From positions 1 to 7,624 of the forward strand of contig JAEORM010000114.1 in the NCBI GenBank assembly GCA_016840905.1: 7,624 nucleotides of DNA. Reading direction: 5' to 3'. The first letter of the stretch is position 1. Each line of letters starts with the position of its first letter. Shown in pieces: positions 1 to 5,963 of the stretch. The position numbers and the translations under genes are program-made. Source of the stretch: Candidatus Gerdarchaeota archaeon (GTDB lineage: Archaea > Asgardarchaeota > Heimdallarchaeia > JABLTI01). Below the pieces are notes generated by a model. The model saw only the letters and a program-made list of their open reading frames with translations, was not told the origin of the DNA and did no database searches.

Positions 1-191
1 ACAGCATAAGTATAATTTAAACTTGAAGTGGTTATTATTGAATTTAATGATATAGCGGTTTTTTGATCATTACTAAAATAATAATCGACTTTGTTTTGGG
101 AAAGATTTGATTGAATAAACGAAAAAAGAAAAAGACAGCTAATAAGAATAGTCATATTCCATTTCAAGTATCGTTTCTTGATAAAGCTCAA
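1..191 (-). CDS. N-terminal part of a secreted or membrane-anchored protein, cut by the window edge
   Basis: This minus-strand reading frame stays open from position 191 to the left edge (63 full codons), so only the N-terminus is present. I chose TTG at 191-189 because it gives a textbook signal peptide: a basic n-region (SFIKKRYLKWN), a hydrophobic core (TILISCLFLFSFI) and then a polar stretch rich in Ser, Asn and Thr. GGGAG at 207-203 and AGGT at 198-195 lie just upstream as possible ribosome binding sites. The first in-frame ATG (155) would discard the basic residues that a signal peptide needs; TTG at 167 is a third option. An in-frame stop at 209-207 limits any further extension. The mature part seen here is too short to assign a family. 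The product is probably exported, or anchored by this one segment. It is transcribed divergently from the methyltransferase gene. That the gene is real is inferred from frame length and signal-peptide composition, with moderate confidence. Confidence 0.6.
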   Translation of the reverse strand, partial: MSFIKKRYLKWNMTILISCLFLFSFIQSNLSQNKVDYYFSNDQKTAISLNSIITTSSLNYTYA

Positions 192-240
192 ATAACCTAT
201 GTCTCCCTATAGTAATCAAGAATAATTGAGTGAAAGACTC

Positions 241-248
241 ATTTAAAA
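241..248. promoter_or_regulatory. TATA-like element in the divergent promoter region
   Basis: The element reads ATTTAAAA on the plus strand and TTTTAAAT on the minus strand, both close to an archaeal TATA box. Archaeal transcription usually starts about 25 nt downstream. That would put a plus-strand start near 270, ahead of the methyltransferase ATG at 293, and a minus-strand start near 220, ahead of the TTG at 191. Either or both directions are possible. The plus-strand leader holds only weak ribosome-binding candidates (AAGG at 267-270, AAGAGA at 275-280). In such AT-rich DNA this match alone is weak evidence. Confidence 0.3.
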
Positions 249-292
249 GTTTACATTCAAATTAAAAAGGATTTAAGAGAAATAATCATCAT

Positions 293-1288
293 ATGTGGAA
301 GAAATCGATGCGAAGAAAGCAAGAGAAAGAAAATTCGGTGTATGTTATTCAAACAACAAAAAGAAGAGGGCAAAAAGTATTAGATGATTTAAAAGAAAAG
401 AATCTCTATGATAGTTCACGAAAAATAGTTAGTAGAAAAAATAAACTCTGGATACCTGTAAAGAGTAAAATAAAGAGATCAAAACAGAAAATTTTACCAA
501 CAAAATTTCAATTGGGAAATTTAAGAAAAAAATATGGTATACAATCTTTTGATATAATAGGAGAGATTATCGTGCTATTTATACCTGAGAATCTTCTCGA
601 GCAAAAAAATGAAATTGGAACTTTTTTAATGAACCTCTACCCACATGTAAAAGCTGTTTATCGAGAAGTAACAAAAGCTTCAGATGATTATAGGATTCAG
701 ACAAAGGAGTTAATTCCTGGGGAGGGATCAGAAACAATCCATACTGAAAATGAATTAAGATTAAAGCTAGATATTACAAAGGTCTTTTTTTCACCAAGAC
801 AAATAACTGAAAGGGAACAAATACCAAAACAAATTAAAAAAGGTGACAAAATTTGTGTGTTCTTTTCAGGTATTGGACCAATCCCTATTTACTTGGCAAA
901 ATTCTCTGAAGCCGCAAAAATCATTGGTTTAGAACTAAATGAAAATGCTCATCAATATGCATTAGAGAATCTCAAGCTAAATAATATTGAGAATGTCGAA
1001 TTGATAAATGGTGATGTTAGAGAAATTATTCCTAAATTATGCAGGAAAGAGCTTTTTGATCTAGTAATTATGCCATCACCCAAAGATAGTGAAAGTTTCT
1101 TAGAGGTAGCAAAAATGGCTCTTAAACCAAAAGGAAGGCTAATCTGTTATGAGACAATCTCAGAAAAATTACTTGATAAAAAAACAACCGAAATAATAGA
1201 TGCTGGTTTTACTTTAGAACAAATCAAAAAAAGCATGGAAATTGCTCCTAAAGAATATCGATTTGTTATTACAGCTTGTAAAAAGTAA
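293..1288 (+). CDS. Trm5/Tyw2-family SAM-dependent tRNA methyltransferase (probable tRNA G37 modification enzyme)
   Basis: The 331-residue protein is basic at its N-terminus (1-80) and has a class I SAM-dependent methyltransferase domain at about 135-330. Family marks are GEGSETIHTEN (143-153), the segment DITKVFFSPRQITERE (160-175), which resembles the FSPRL..ER block of archaeal Trm5, a Gly-rich SAM loop FFSGIGPIPI (190-199), the acidic ELNEN after motif II (214-218) and NGDVRE (239-244). Trm5 makes m1G37 in tRNA; Tyw2 builds the wyosine side chain at the same base. Two deviations stand out. The usual N-[LP]-P loop is replaced by MPSPKDSESFL (260-270), and the residue before LN is Glu, as in Tyw2, whereas Trm5 has Asp. 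The COG2520 family is well supported; the exact reaction is not. ATG 293 gives the longest frame; ATG 308, which follows GGAAG, is an alternative. The gene appears monocistronic, and no terminator is obvious after it. Cytosolic. Confidence 0.82.
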   Translation: MWKKSMRRKQEKENSVYVIQTTKRRGQKVLDDLKEKNLYDSSRKIVSRKNKLWIPVKSKIKRSKQKILPTKFQLGNLRKKYGIQSFDIIGEIIVLFIPENLLEQKNEIGTFLMNLYPHVKAVYREVTKASDDYRIQTKELIPGEGSETIHTENELRLKLDITKVFFSPRQITEREQIPKQIKKGDKICVFFSGIGPIPIYLAKFSEAAKIIGLELNENAHQYALENLKLNNIENVELINGDVREIIPKLCRKELFDLVIMPSPKDSESFLEVAKMALKPKGRLICYETISEKLLDKKTTEIIDAGFTLEQIKKSMEIAPKEYRFVITACKK

Positions 1289-1325
1289 AAAAAACTTGAT
1301 TGATTGGTAATCTGAAAAATAAACT

Positions 1326-1362
1326 CATTTTAAACCATTAGAATACATTTTCGAAACCATTA
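1326..1362 (+). repeat. Imperfect tandem direct repeat upstream of the caspase-like gene
   Basis: CATTTTAAACCATTA at 1326-1340 recurs as CATTTTCGAAACCATTA at 1346-1362. The two copies are the same except for CG inserted in the second, and their starts are 20 bp apart, about two helical turns. The pair lies 75-111 bp upstream of the caspase-like start codon. The first copy also contains TTTTAAAC, a possible TATA element. The spacing fits a tandem regulator site or a small local duplication; which of these is not decidable from sequence. Confidence 0.45.
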
Positions 1363-1403
1363 CTCTACTTTGCTTATTATTATGTTATAGCTAATAAGTT
1401 AAC

Positions 1404-1433
1404 TAACACCAAGGGTGTAAATTTGAGGTGTTA
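1404..1433 (+). promoter_or_regulatory. Shine-Dalgarno site of the caspase-like gene, with two mutually exclusive hairpins
   Basis: GAGGTG at 1425-1430 is a strong archaeal ribosome binding site, 6 nt before TTG 1437. TAACACC (1404-1410) is exactly complementary to GGTGTTA (1427-1433), which would bury that site in a 7-bp stem with a 16-nt loop. ACACC (1406-1410) can also pair with GGTGT (1414-1418) through a 3-nt AAG loop, which would leave the site open. The same strand segment therefore has two competing partners, as in translational switches. The pairings are read directly from the sequence; that they regulate translation is inference, and it requires transcription to start upstream of 1404. 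Confidence 0.4.
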
Positions 1434-1436
1434 CCT

Positions 1437-2321
1437 TTGAAAATGAAAACCATATATAGCACAGGCTTTATACTAATTTTCACTTTAACTATAATGAGTG
1501 GAGCTTTAACAGTCGGTTTAGCTACAACAAGAGATATACAATTAGAAATACTCGAAATCAATGAAGAAGCAATTCCTTACACTTACCAATACAAAAAAGG
1601 AAACGGAGAAGTTAACAAATACGCACTAATCATTGGGATATCTGACTACGCAGCAATTAGTGATTTAAACTATTGTGACGAAGATGCAACAGATTGGTAC
1701 AATTACCTAATAACTTTAGGATATCAAATAACAGTTTTAGGTGATAGTCATCCTGAAAATTACCCACAATGGGATGGGTATGCAACAGAATATAATGTAC
1801 GATTAGCATTAGCTGAAATCTTAGCAATTGCTGATGAGGATGACATTGTTACATTTATTAGCTCAGGACATGGTGGAAGATCATATTCTTCAACAATTGG
1901 CGATTGGGTATTCTACTTATGTATGTGGGATACATCTGTTGGAGAAAATGGATACAATGGACTAATTACAAATACTGAATTACAAGAGATGATGGCACCA
2001 TCAGTCGCAAACACATTCATCTTTCTTGATCATTGCTTTACTGGTGGATTCCAAAATGTAATGCTAAATGCTAATGCAGAGAAAGTTTACATGACAACAA
2101 CTTGCACTGATAATGGAATGGGATATGATGACCCTATTCATTTTAATGGTGCATGGACGTATTATTTCTTAGAATATACTCTAATTGGAGAACTTGGCGG
2201 CTTTGCTTCAATGGAAGAAACTTACGACGCAGCTTATGCTACCTATATTACTGTTATTCATAAACCCGGCGATTGGCCTATGGAATTCGATGGTCAATTA
2301 GATGAAGCATTCTATTTGTAA
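1437..2321 (+). CDS. Secreted caspase-fold (metacaspase-like, clan CD) cysteine protease
   Basis: Numbered from TTG 1437 the product has 294 residues. It begins with a signal peptide (MKMKTIYSTGFILIFTLTIM, about 1-29, cleavage plausible after GLA), so the mature enzyme is outside the membrane. The caspase-fold marks are in order: first core strand KYALIIGISDY (61-71), followed by DLNYCDEDATDW (76-87); the catalytic His strand VTFISSGHGG (138-147, His145); and the catalytic Cys strand TFIFLDHCFTGGF (193-205, Cys200). The D-x-C-x-[ST]-G-G pattern around Cys is that of metacaspases and prokaryotic orthocaspases, rather than the QACxG of animal caspases. Both dyad residues are present, so the enzyme is probably active; metacaspases commonly cut after Arg or Lys, but specificity cannot be read here. 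At this size it is essentially a single catalytic domain with no adaptor domain. GTG 1428 is rejected as start because it lies inside the GAGGTG ribosome binding site; ATG 1443 is an alternative, 12 nt from that site. Single gene, with its own leader and terminator. Confidence 0.85.
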   Translation: MKMKTIYSTGFILIFTLTIMSGALTVGLATTRDIQLEILEINEEAIPYTYQYKKGNGEVNKYALIIGISDYAAISDLNYCDEDATDWYNYLITLGYQITVLGDSHPENYPQWDGYATEYNVRLALAEILAIADEDDIVTFISSGHGGRSYSSTIGDWVFYLCMWDTSVGENGYNGLITNTELQEMMAPSVANTFIFLDHCFTGGFQNVMLNANAEKVYMTTTCTDNGMGYDDPIHFNGAWTYYFLEYTLIGELGGFASMEETYDAAYATYITVIHKPGDWPMEFDGQLDEAFYL

Positions 2322-2335
2322 GAAAACAATAATTA

Positions 2336-2366
2336 AACCTTGATGTAATATCAAGGTTAATTTTTT
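2336..2366 (+). terminator. Hairpin plus U-tract terminator after the caspase-like gene
   Basis: AACCTTGAT (2336-2344) pairs perfectly over 9 bp with ATCAAGGTT (2350-2358) around the loop GTAAT, and is followed after AA by six T residues (2361-2366). It starts 14 nt after the TAA of the caspase-like gene. Archaeal RNA polymerase terminates mainly on the U-tract; the stem adds support and would protect the 3' end. Confidence 0.75.
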
Positions 2367-2472
2367 CTAATTGAATATTAGATTTTTAATTATAATGAAG
2401 TTATTAGATTAAAAAATGAAAAATAATTGACAAAAAATTCATAAAGAAAAAATAAACTGAAAACTTGAACAT

Positions 2473-2549
2473 GTGCGATTGGTCTAGCCTGGTATGACGC
2501 TAGCTTCACTAGCTGGAGGTCGCCGGTCCAAATCCGGCATCGCACACCA
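2473..2549 (+). tRNA. tRNA gene, best read as tRNA-Val (anticodon CAC), CCA encoded
   Basis: A complete cloverleaf can be drawn. The acceptor GTGCGAT (2473-2479) pairs with ATCGCAC (2539-2545), then discriminator A and encoded CCA (2547-2549). The D arm is GTC/GAC (2482-2484 and 2496-2498) with the loop GG at 2491-2492. The anticodon stem CTAGC/GCTGG (2500-2504 and 2512-2516) includes one T-G pair. The anticodon loop TTCACTA (2505-2511) puts CAC at 2507-2509, which decodes GUG. The variable loop is AGGTC, and the T arm GCCGG/CCGGC encloses loop TCCAAAT (2527-2533). Two positions are unusual: base 37 is T, where a purine is the rule, and base 55 is C instead of T. There is no intron: the spacing is exactly canonical. 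The gene itself is near certain; the Val assignment is a little less so. A weak A/T-rich stretch at 2445-2457 may serve as promoter. Confidence 0.9.
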
Positions 2550-2560
2550 TTATTTTCACT

Positions 2561-2591
2561 AAAAAATTCAACAAGAAAAAAAAAGGAAAAA
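2561..2591 (-). terminator. U-tract terminator of the M1 aminopeptidase gene
   Basis: Reading on the minus strand just after the aminopeptidase stop codon there are T runs of 5 (2591-2587), 9 (2584-2576) and 6 (2566-2561). Successive U-tracts of this kind are the usual archaeal termination signal, and no hairpin is needed. The element lies between the convergent tRNA gene and the aminopeptidase gene. Confidence 0.6.
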
Positions 2592-2600
2592 TAATTAGTT

Positions 2601-5207
2601 TTATTTTTCGCTTTCTTTCATTGCTTCGAGTCTAGCTATTCGATCTTTTAATTCTCGATTATCTTTTTGTATTTCTTCAACTGTTTTTTGCAATGCCTTC
2701 AATTCGTTATCATCTTTTTCCTTGCTGAGACTTCTTATGGCTACTTTTGCTGCTCGCTTATAATTAGTTAAACAGGTCATATTTTCAAATTGCTGTATTG
2801 TTCCAATTAATGAAGCATCACCAAAATCCTTTATCGCAGCTAGTGCCGAGTATTGTACTCTTCTCGATTTATCATTTAGGAGTATTTTTACCAAATATTC
2901 CTTTATTTCTGGGTGTTCTTTTTTGAATTTCTTTCCTAATTTCCCTAATGCAGTAATTGCTTCCCGACGAATAAAGTCTGAGACACCAACCTCAGTATAA
3001 GCCAATATTTTTTCAAGAGCTTCAAGTTTTTCTAATGCAGCTAAACCGTTTACAAAACCTCGAGTTATAATAGATAAATAGCTAATATCTTTGAGGGGAA
3101 TATTTTTCATTAGAACATCTAATGCTTCATCATGTTTTACTTTCCCGATGGAAGTTGCTGCTTGGGAGATCACAAAATAGGAGTCCTTATCCGATAGCAT
3201 GCTTACCAATGCTTTGTGAACCTTCTCGTTTTGATAAAAGTTTCCAAGAGCTGATGCTACCGCACTTCGAGCTCTACTATCTTTAAGATTGACTGCTGGG
3301 AGTAATCCTTCCAAGGCAAGTTCAGTTTTGAGTTTTCCTAATACTTTAGCTATTTCTACTTGTACTCCCCAAAAGCTCTCAGTGGTTAAAGCAACATTTA
3401 AGGATTTCACTGCCATTTGTGTTGCCTTTTTCCCTAATGCTTTGGCAGCTTTTATCCTCGAGATAATGTTGGTTCCATTAGTTAGCTGATGAATCCACAT
3501 TTCAATTGGTTTCTCAATAGAGGCATCCATAAGCACAGTGTAATCAGGATCTATTTCAATCATTTTAGGTGGATCGTTTACCTTGAAGTAAAATGTGTGT
3601 ATCCGCTCAGTAACTGTTTCCTCGAAATTATTTTGAGAACCATCATTGTTTGTCACCTTCACTACTAAAGGAAATCTGAATTCTCTTGGAGTTTCAGCAT
3701 AGTTTTGTGTTTGCTCTATCTTCACCATTACTTTTTTGATTTCAGCATCATAGTTAATTTTAATCGTTACCTCAGGATACCCTGCTTTTATGAACCATTG
3801 ATCAAAGAACCAATCATAATCATTGCCTGTAATATCTTCAAATGCTCTTTGATAATCAATCGTTTCAACATTTGTATAAGCGTGTTTTGTTAGAATATGA
3901 CCTAAAACTTTCCACCATACCTCTTCGCCAACGAGATGTTTGAGCATGTAATATCTCCATGCTGCTCCAGGGTACAAATGAGCATCAAAAACATCAAAAC
4001 CCCATTCCCATTTTCGTTGCACCAAGGGTCTACGGTACCTATTTTTATCTTCATCAAAATAGGATTCTTGTTTGCCTAATTGCTCGTAAAGATATTCATC
4101 TAATCCTAAATCATGTTTTTTCCATTCATTTTGTAATTGAGTGGCTCCACCTTCGTTAATCCAACCATGAGACCAAGATTTACAGGTAATTAAATCACCT
4201 ATCCATTGATGTGCAAGTTCATGAGCTACTAAACCATCACTGGTATAATCTTTGTGAGTTTTTTCATCATGAAACATATTATCAGTTAGGGTTGTAACAC
4301 TAACATTTTCCATCCCACCCATTACAAAATTACTAATGACAACTTGACCATATTTATCCCATGGATATTTTACCCCAAATTTCTTATTGAAAAAGTCAAT
4401 CATTTTGGGTGTTTTACCTAAGCTTCGATAAACTGTCTCCTTATCCCATTTCTTCTCAGCGTAATAAATAACGTCAAGCTCACCAAGTTTCTCTACATAG
4501 ACATTGAAATCACCAATTGCTAATGTTATCAAATAAGCTGGTATTGGTTTTTCCTGGAACCAATGAAATGTTTCAGTTTTATCTTTGTTTTGCTTTCGCT
4601 CTTTGAGTACTCCATTTGAAATAGCATAATAGCCACAAGGAACTGTTACAATCATTTCAACAGGGAATTTATGGCTAGGATGATCGTAAATAGGAATTAA
4701 AAATCTAGAATAGTTATCTTGGAATTGCGTCCAAAACTGATAACCATTATTTGGAAAATTAGCATTAGGTTTTTCAAAGAATCCTCCAGTGCATGGTTGA
4801 TGAATTTCATAACTAATAGTGAGTGCTACCTTTGCTTCTTGGCCAATCTTATCTTTCAATTTAATGATTAGCAAATGTTCATCATTACTACTATTAAATA
4901 CCAAGCTGTTGCCATTCTGATCTGATATTTTTTTAATATCAATATTTACTGCATGAAGCTTTATAGTCGCTAGATTTGCTACTTTTGAGGTAATAGTCAT
5001 CTCATTTACAGCAATAATTGTTGCTTGCTCAATATCTACCTTCCAGCTCATTTTAAGATGATTAATAACATAGGGTCTTGAGGGTTGCCATTGCTCAATT
5101 GATTCTGGAAAAGTAAACTCTTCACGATCAGCAATTAAATAAAGACTTTCAGCTTCTTTAAAACTGCCACGTTGCAATAACTGCAAATACTCTTGAAAAT
5201 TGGTCAT
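2601..5207 (-). CDS. M1-family zinc aminopeptidase with HEAT-like repeats and a C-terminal coiled coil
   Basis: Numbered from ATG 5207 the product has 868 residues. It removes N-terminal amino acids from peptides, probably in the cytosol, since no signal peptide or membrane segment is visible. Residues ~40-230 form the M1 N-terminal beta domain. The catalytic domain holds the substrate-binding GGMEN (297-301, the GGMEN form of GAMEN known from leukotriene A4 hydrolase), the zinc site HELAH (329-333) with the third ligand Glu352 in NEG, and the probable transition-state Tyr412. A beta domain (~475-565) follows. Residues ~573-824 are helical repeats with recurring A..ALG/AxxALGKLG cores, typical of HEAT/PBS-lyase-like repeats, in place of the ERAP1-type C-terminal domain. 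The tail (829-868) is a charged coiled coil. All catalytic residues are present. ATG 5207 is preferred because AAGGA lies 6 nt upstream; ATG 5240 has no such site and would precede the predicted transcript start. Role: probably peptide recycling, with the repeats and coiled coil mediating assembly (inference). Confidence 0.93.
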   Translation of the reverse strand: MTNFQEYLQLLQRGSFKEAESLYLIADREEFTFPESIEQWQPSRPYVINHLKMSWKVDIEQATIIAVNEMTITSKVANLATIKLHAVNIDIKKISDQNGNSLVFNSSNDEHLLIIKLKDKIGQEAKVALTISYEIHQPCTGGFFEKPNANFPNNGYQFWTQFQDNYSRFLIPIYDHPSHKFPVEMIVTVPCGYYAISNGVLKERKQNKDKTETFHWFQEKPIPAYLITLAIGDFNVYVEKLGELDVIYYAEKKWDKETVYRSLGKTPKMIDFFNKKFGVKYPWDKYGQVVISNFVMGGMENVSVTTLTDNMFHDEKTHKDYTSDGLVAHELAHQWIGDLITCKSWSHGWINEGGATQLQNEWKKHDLGLDEYLYEQLGKQESYFDEDKNRYRRPLVQRKWEWGFDVFDAHLYPGAAWRYYMLKHLVGEEVWWKVLGHILTKHAYTNVETIDYQRAFEDITGNDYDWFFDQWFIKAGYPEVTIKINYDAEIKKVMVKIEQTQNYAETPREFRFPLVVKVTNNDGSQNNFEETVTERIHTFYFKVNDPPKMIEIDPDYTVLMDASIEKPIEMWIHQLTNGTNIISRIKAAKALGKKATQMAVKSLNVALTTESFWGVQVEIAKVLGKLKTELALEGLLPAVNLKDSRARSAVASALGNFYQNEKVHKALVSMLSDKDSYFVISQAATSIGKVKHDEALDVLMKNIPLKDISYLSIITRGFVNGLAALEKLEALEKILAYTEVGVSDFIRREAITALGKLGKKFKKEHPEIKEYLVKILLNDKSRRVQYSALAAIKDFGDASLIGTIQQFENMTCLTNYKRAAKVAIRSLSKEKDDNELKALQKTVEEIQKDNRELKDRIARLEAMKESEK

Positions 5208-5213
5208 GAGAAT

Positions 5214-5261
5214 TCCTTCGTTTGTAACAATATCAATCATATTTTCTTTTAAAATTATTTA
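5214..5261 (-). promoter_or_regulatory. Promoter and ribosome binding site of the aminopeptidase gene
   Basis: On the minus strand, TAAATAAT (5261-5254) resembles an archaeal TATA box and predicts transcription starting near 5231. AAGGA (5218-5214) then sits 6 nt before ATG 5207. This arrangement decides the start codon: the upstream in-frame ATG at 5240 would lie outside the transcript and has no ribosome binding site. TTTTAAAA nearby is an alternative TATA element. Confidence 0.45.
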
Positions 5262-5279
5262 GGATAGATTGGTAAGAAA

Positions 5280-5305
5280 TAATGCCAGTTACAAATCTGG
5301 CATTA
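5280..5305 (-). terminator. Stem-loop after the YcxB-like gene pair, probable terminator
   Basis: TAATGCCAG and CTGGCATTA (5280-5288 and 5297-5305) form a perfect 9-bp stem with an 8-nt loop. Read on the minus strand it lies 77 nt beyond the stop codon of the second membrane-protein gene and is followed by a T-rich stretch (TTTCTT). It could equally be an operator just upstream of the aminopeptidase promoter, whose TATA element is about 20 bp away. Terminator is the more economical reading. Confidence 0.45.
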
Positions 5306-5381
5306 ACGCCACTTTTTATTTGATATTTTAAATGGCCCAATTTCCTTATCAATTATGTAGTACATGTGCTTTTTTCTGCAT

Positions 5382-5963
5382 CTAGATGTTTTGTTTAGAT
5401 TCTGTGATTGATTTAAATACTAATTTTTCAATACCAAGATAATTCTTTAACATGTTATATAATTGATTTAATTTTTCTTCATCTAACACTCTTTTAGGTA
5501 TCATTCCCATTCCAGTATTAATTCTACGTTGACTTGTGAGAAGAAACACTACATCATATTTATGTTCTTGAACTTTTGTTATAGCTTGCCATGGATACAT
5601 TTTCTTATCATATATCTTATCATAGGTAATGCCATAATTATTAAAGGTCCATTTTTCTTCTTGAGGTAATTTCTTTTTTAATTTCCATTGTCTACTAAAA
5701 ACTATGATAGTTGTTGGGATAAATAATATTAAAAATAAAGCATAAACGCTTGGAAAAGTTATCATAAGCATTAAATCAATTTCTGAGTATCCTATGTGTA
5801 GATTTATGAAAATCATAATAAGTTCAAAGATTGATAGTATACCTATTGGAAATGCTACAACACATAGCAAAGTAAGGATTATTATTGCTCGAATATCTCT
5901 TCTTTTATAATCTTCAAAGCTATAGATATAATTTATTTCCATTTCTAAGTTTTCTTCAGCCAT
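5382..5963 (-). CDS. Two-TM membrane protein with YcxB-like C-terminal domain (second gene of the pair)
   Basis: The product is 193 residues. A short acidic N-terminus and a basic stretch (DYKRRDIR, 18-25) precede two hydrophobic membrane segments at about 26-54 and 64-89, then a basic stop-transfer region (RQWKLKKK). The soluble C-terminal part (~104-176) has the pattern FNNYGITYD ... YPWQAITKVQEHK ... MIPKRVLDEEKL, with Trp125 and IPKR (155-158). This resembles the YcxB-like domain, a small fold of unknown function found in many bacterial membrane proteins; the match is by pattern only. The neighbouring protein has the same architecture and pattern, so the two are likely paralogs. The start ATGGCTGA overlaps the upstream stop by 8 nt, and AAGGTG (5975-5970) lies 6 nt before the ATG, both signs of coupled translation. 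Function unknown; a heteromeric membrane complex with its partner is plausible. Confidence 0.75.
   Translation of the reverse strand: MAEENLEMEINYIYSFEDYKRRDIRAIIILTLLCVVAFPIGILSIFELIMIFINLHIGYSEIDLMLMITFPSVYALFLILFIPTTIIVFSRQWKLKKKLPQEEKWTFNNYGITYDKIYDKKMYPWQAITKVQEHKYDVVFLLTSQRRINTGMGMIPKRVLDEEKLNQLYNMLKNYLGIEKLVFKSITESKQNI

Noticed and set aside
1428..1436. GTG 1428 as start of the caspase-like gene
   Set aside because: This GTG is itself part of the GAGGTG ribosome binding site, so it cannot also be the start it serves. TTG 1437 or ATG 1443 fits better.
2499..2516. Intron or alternative anticodon (for example TTC, Glu) in the tRNA
   Set aside because: The distances between all arms are canonical with no extra bases, so there is no intron. 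TTC as anticodon would need a C at position 33 and a shifted stem. CAC preserves T33 and the 7-base loop.
3289..4159. Three short plus-strand open frames (3289-3489, 3705-3893, 3959-4159)
   Set aside because: All lie opposite the aminopeptidase coding region, lack ribosome binding sites and have no recognisable protein features; they are antisense shadows.
5208..5240. Longer aminopeptidase start at ATG 5240 (11 extra residues)
   Set aside because: It has no ribosome binding site and lies upstream of the transcript start predicted from the TATA element, while ATG 5207 has AAGGA at 6 nt. The extra residues are not part of any M1 domain.
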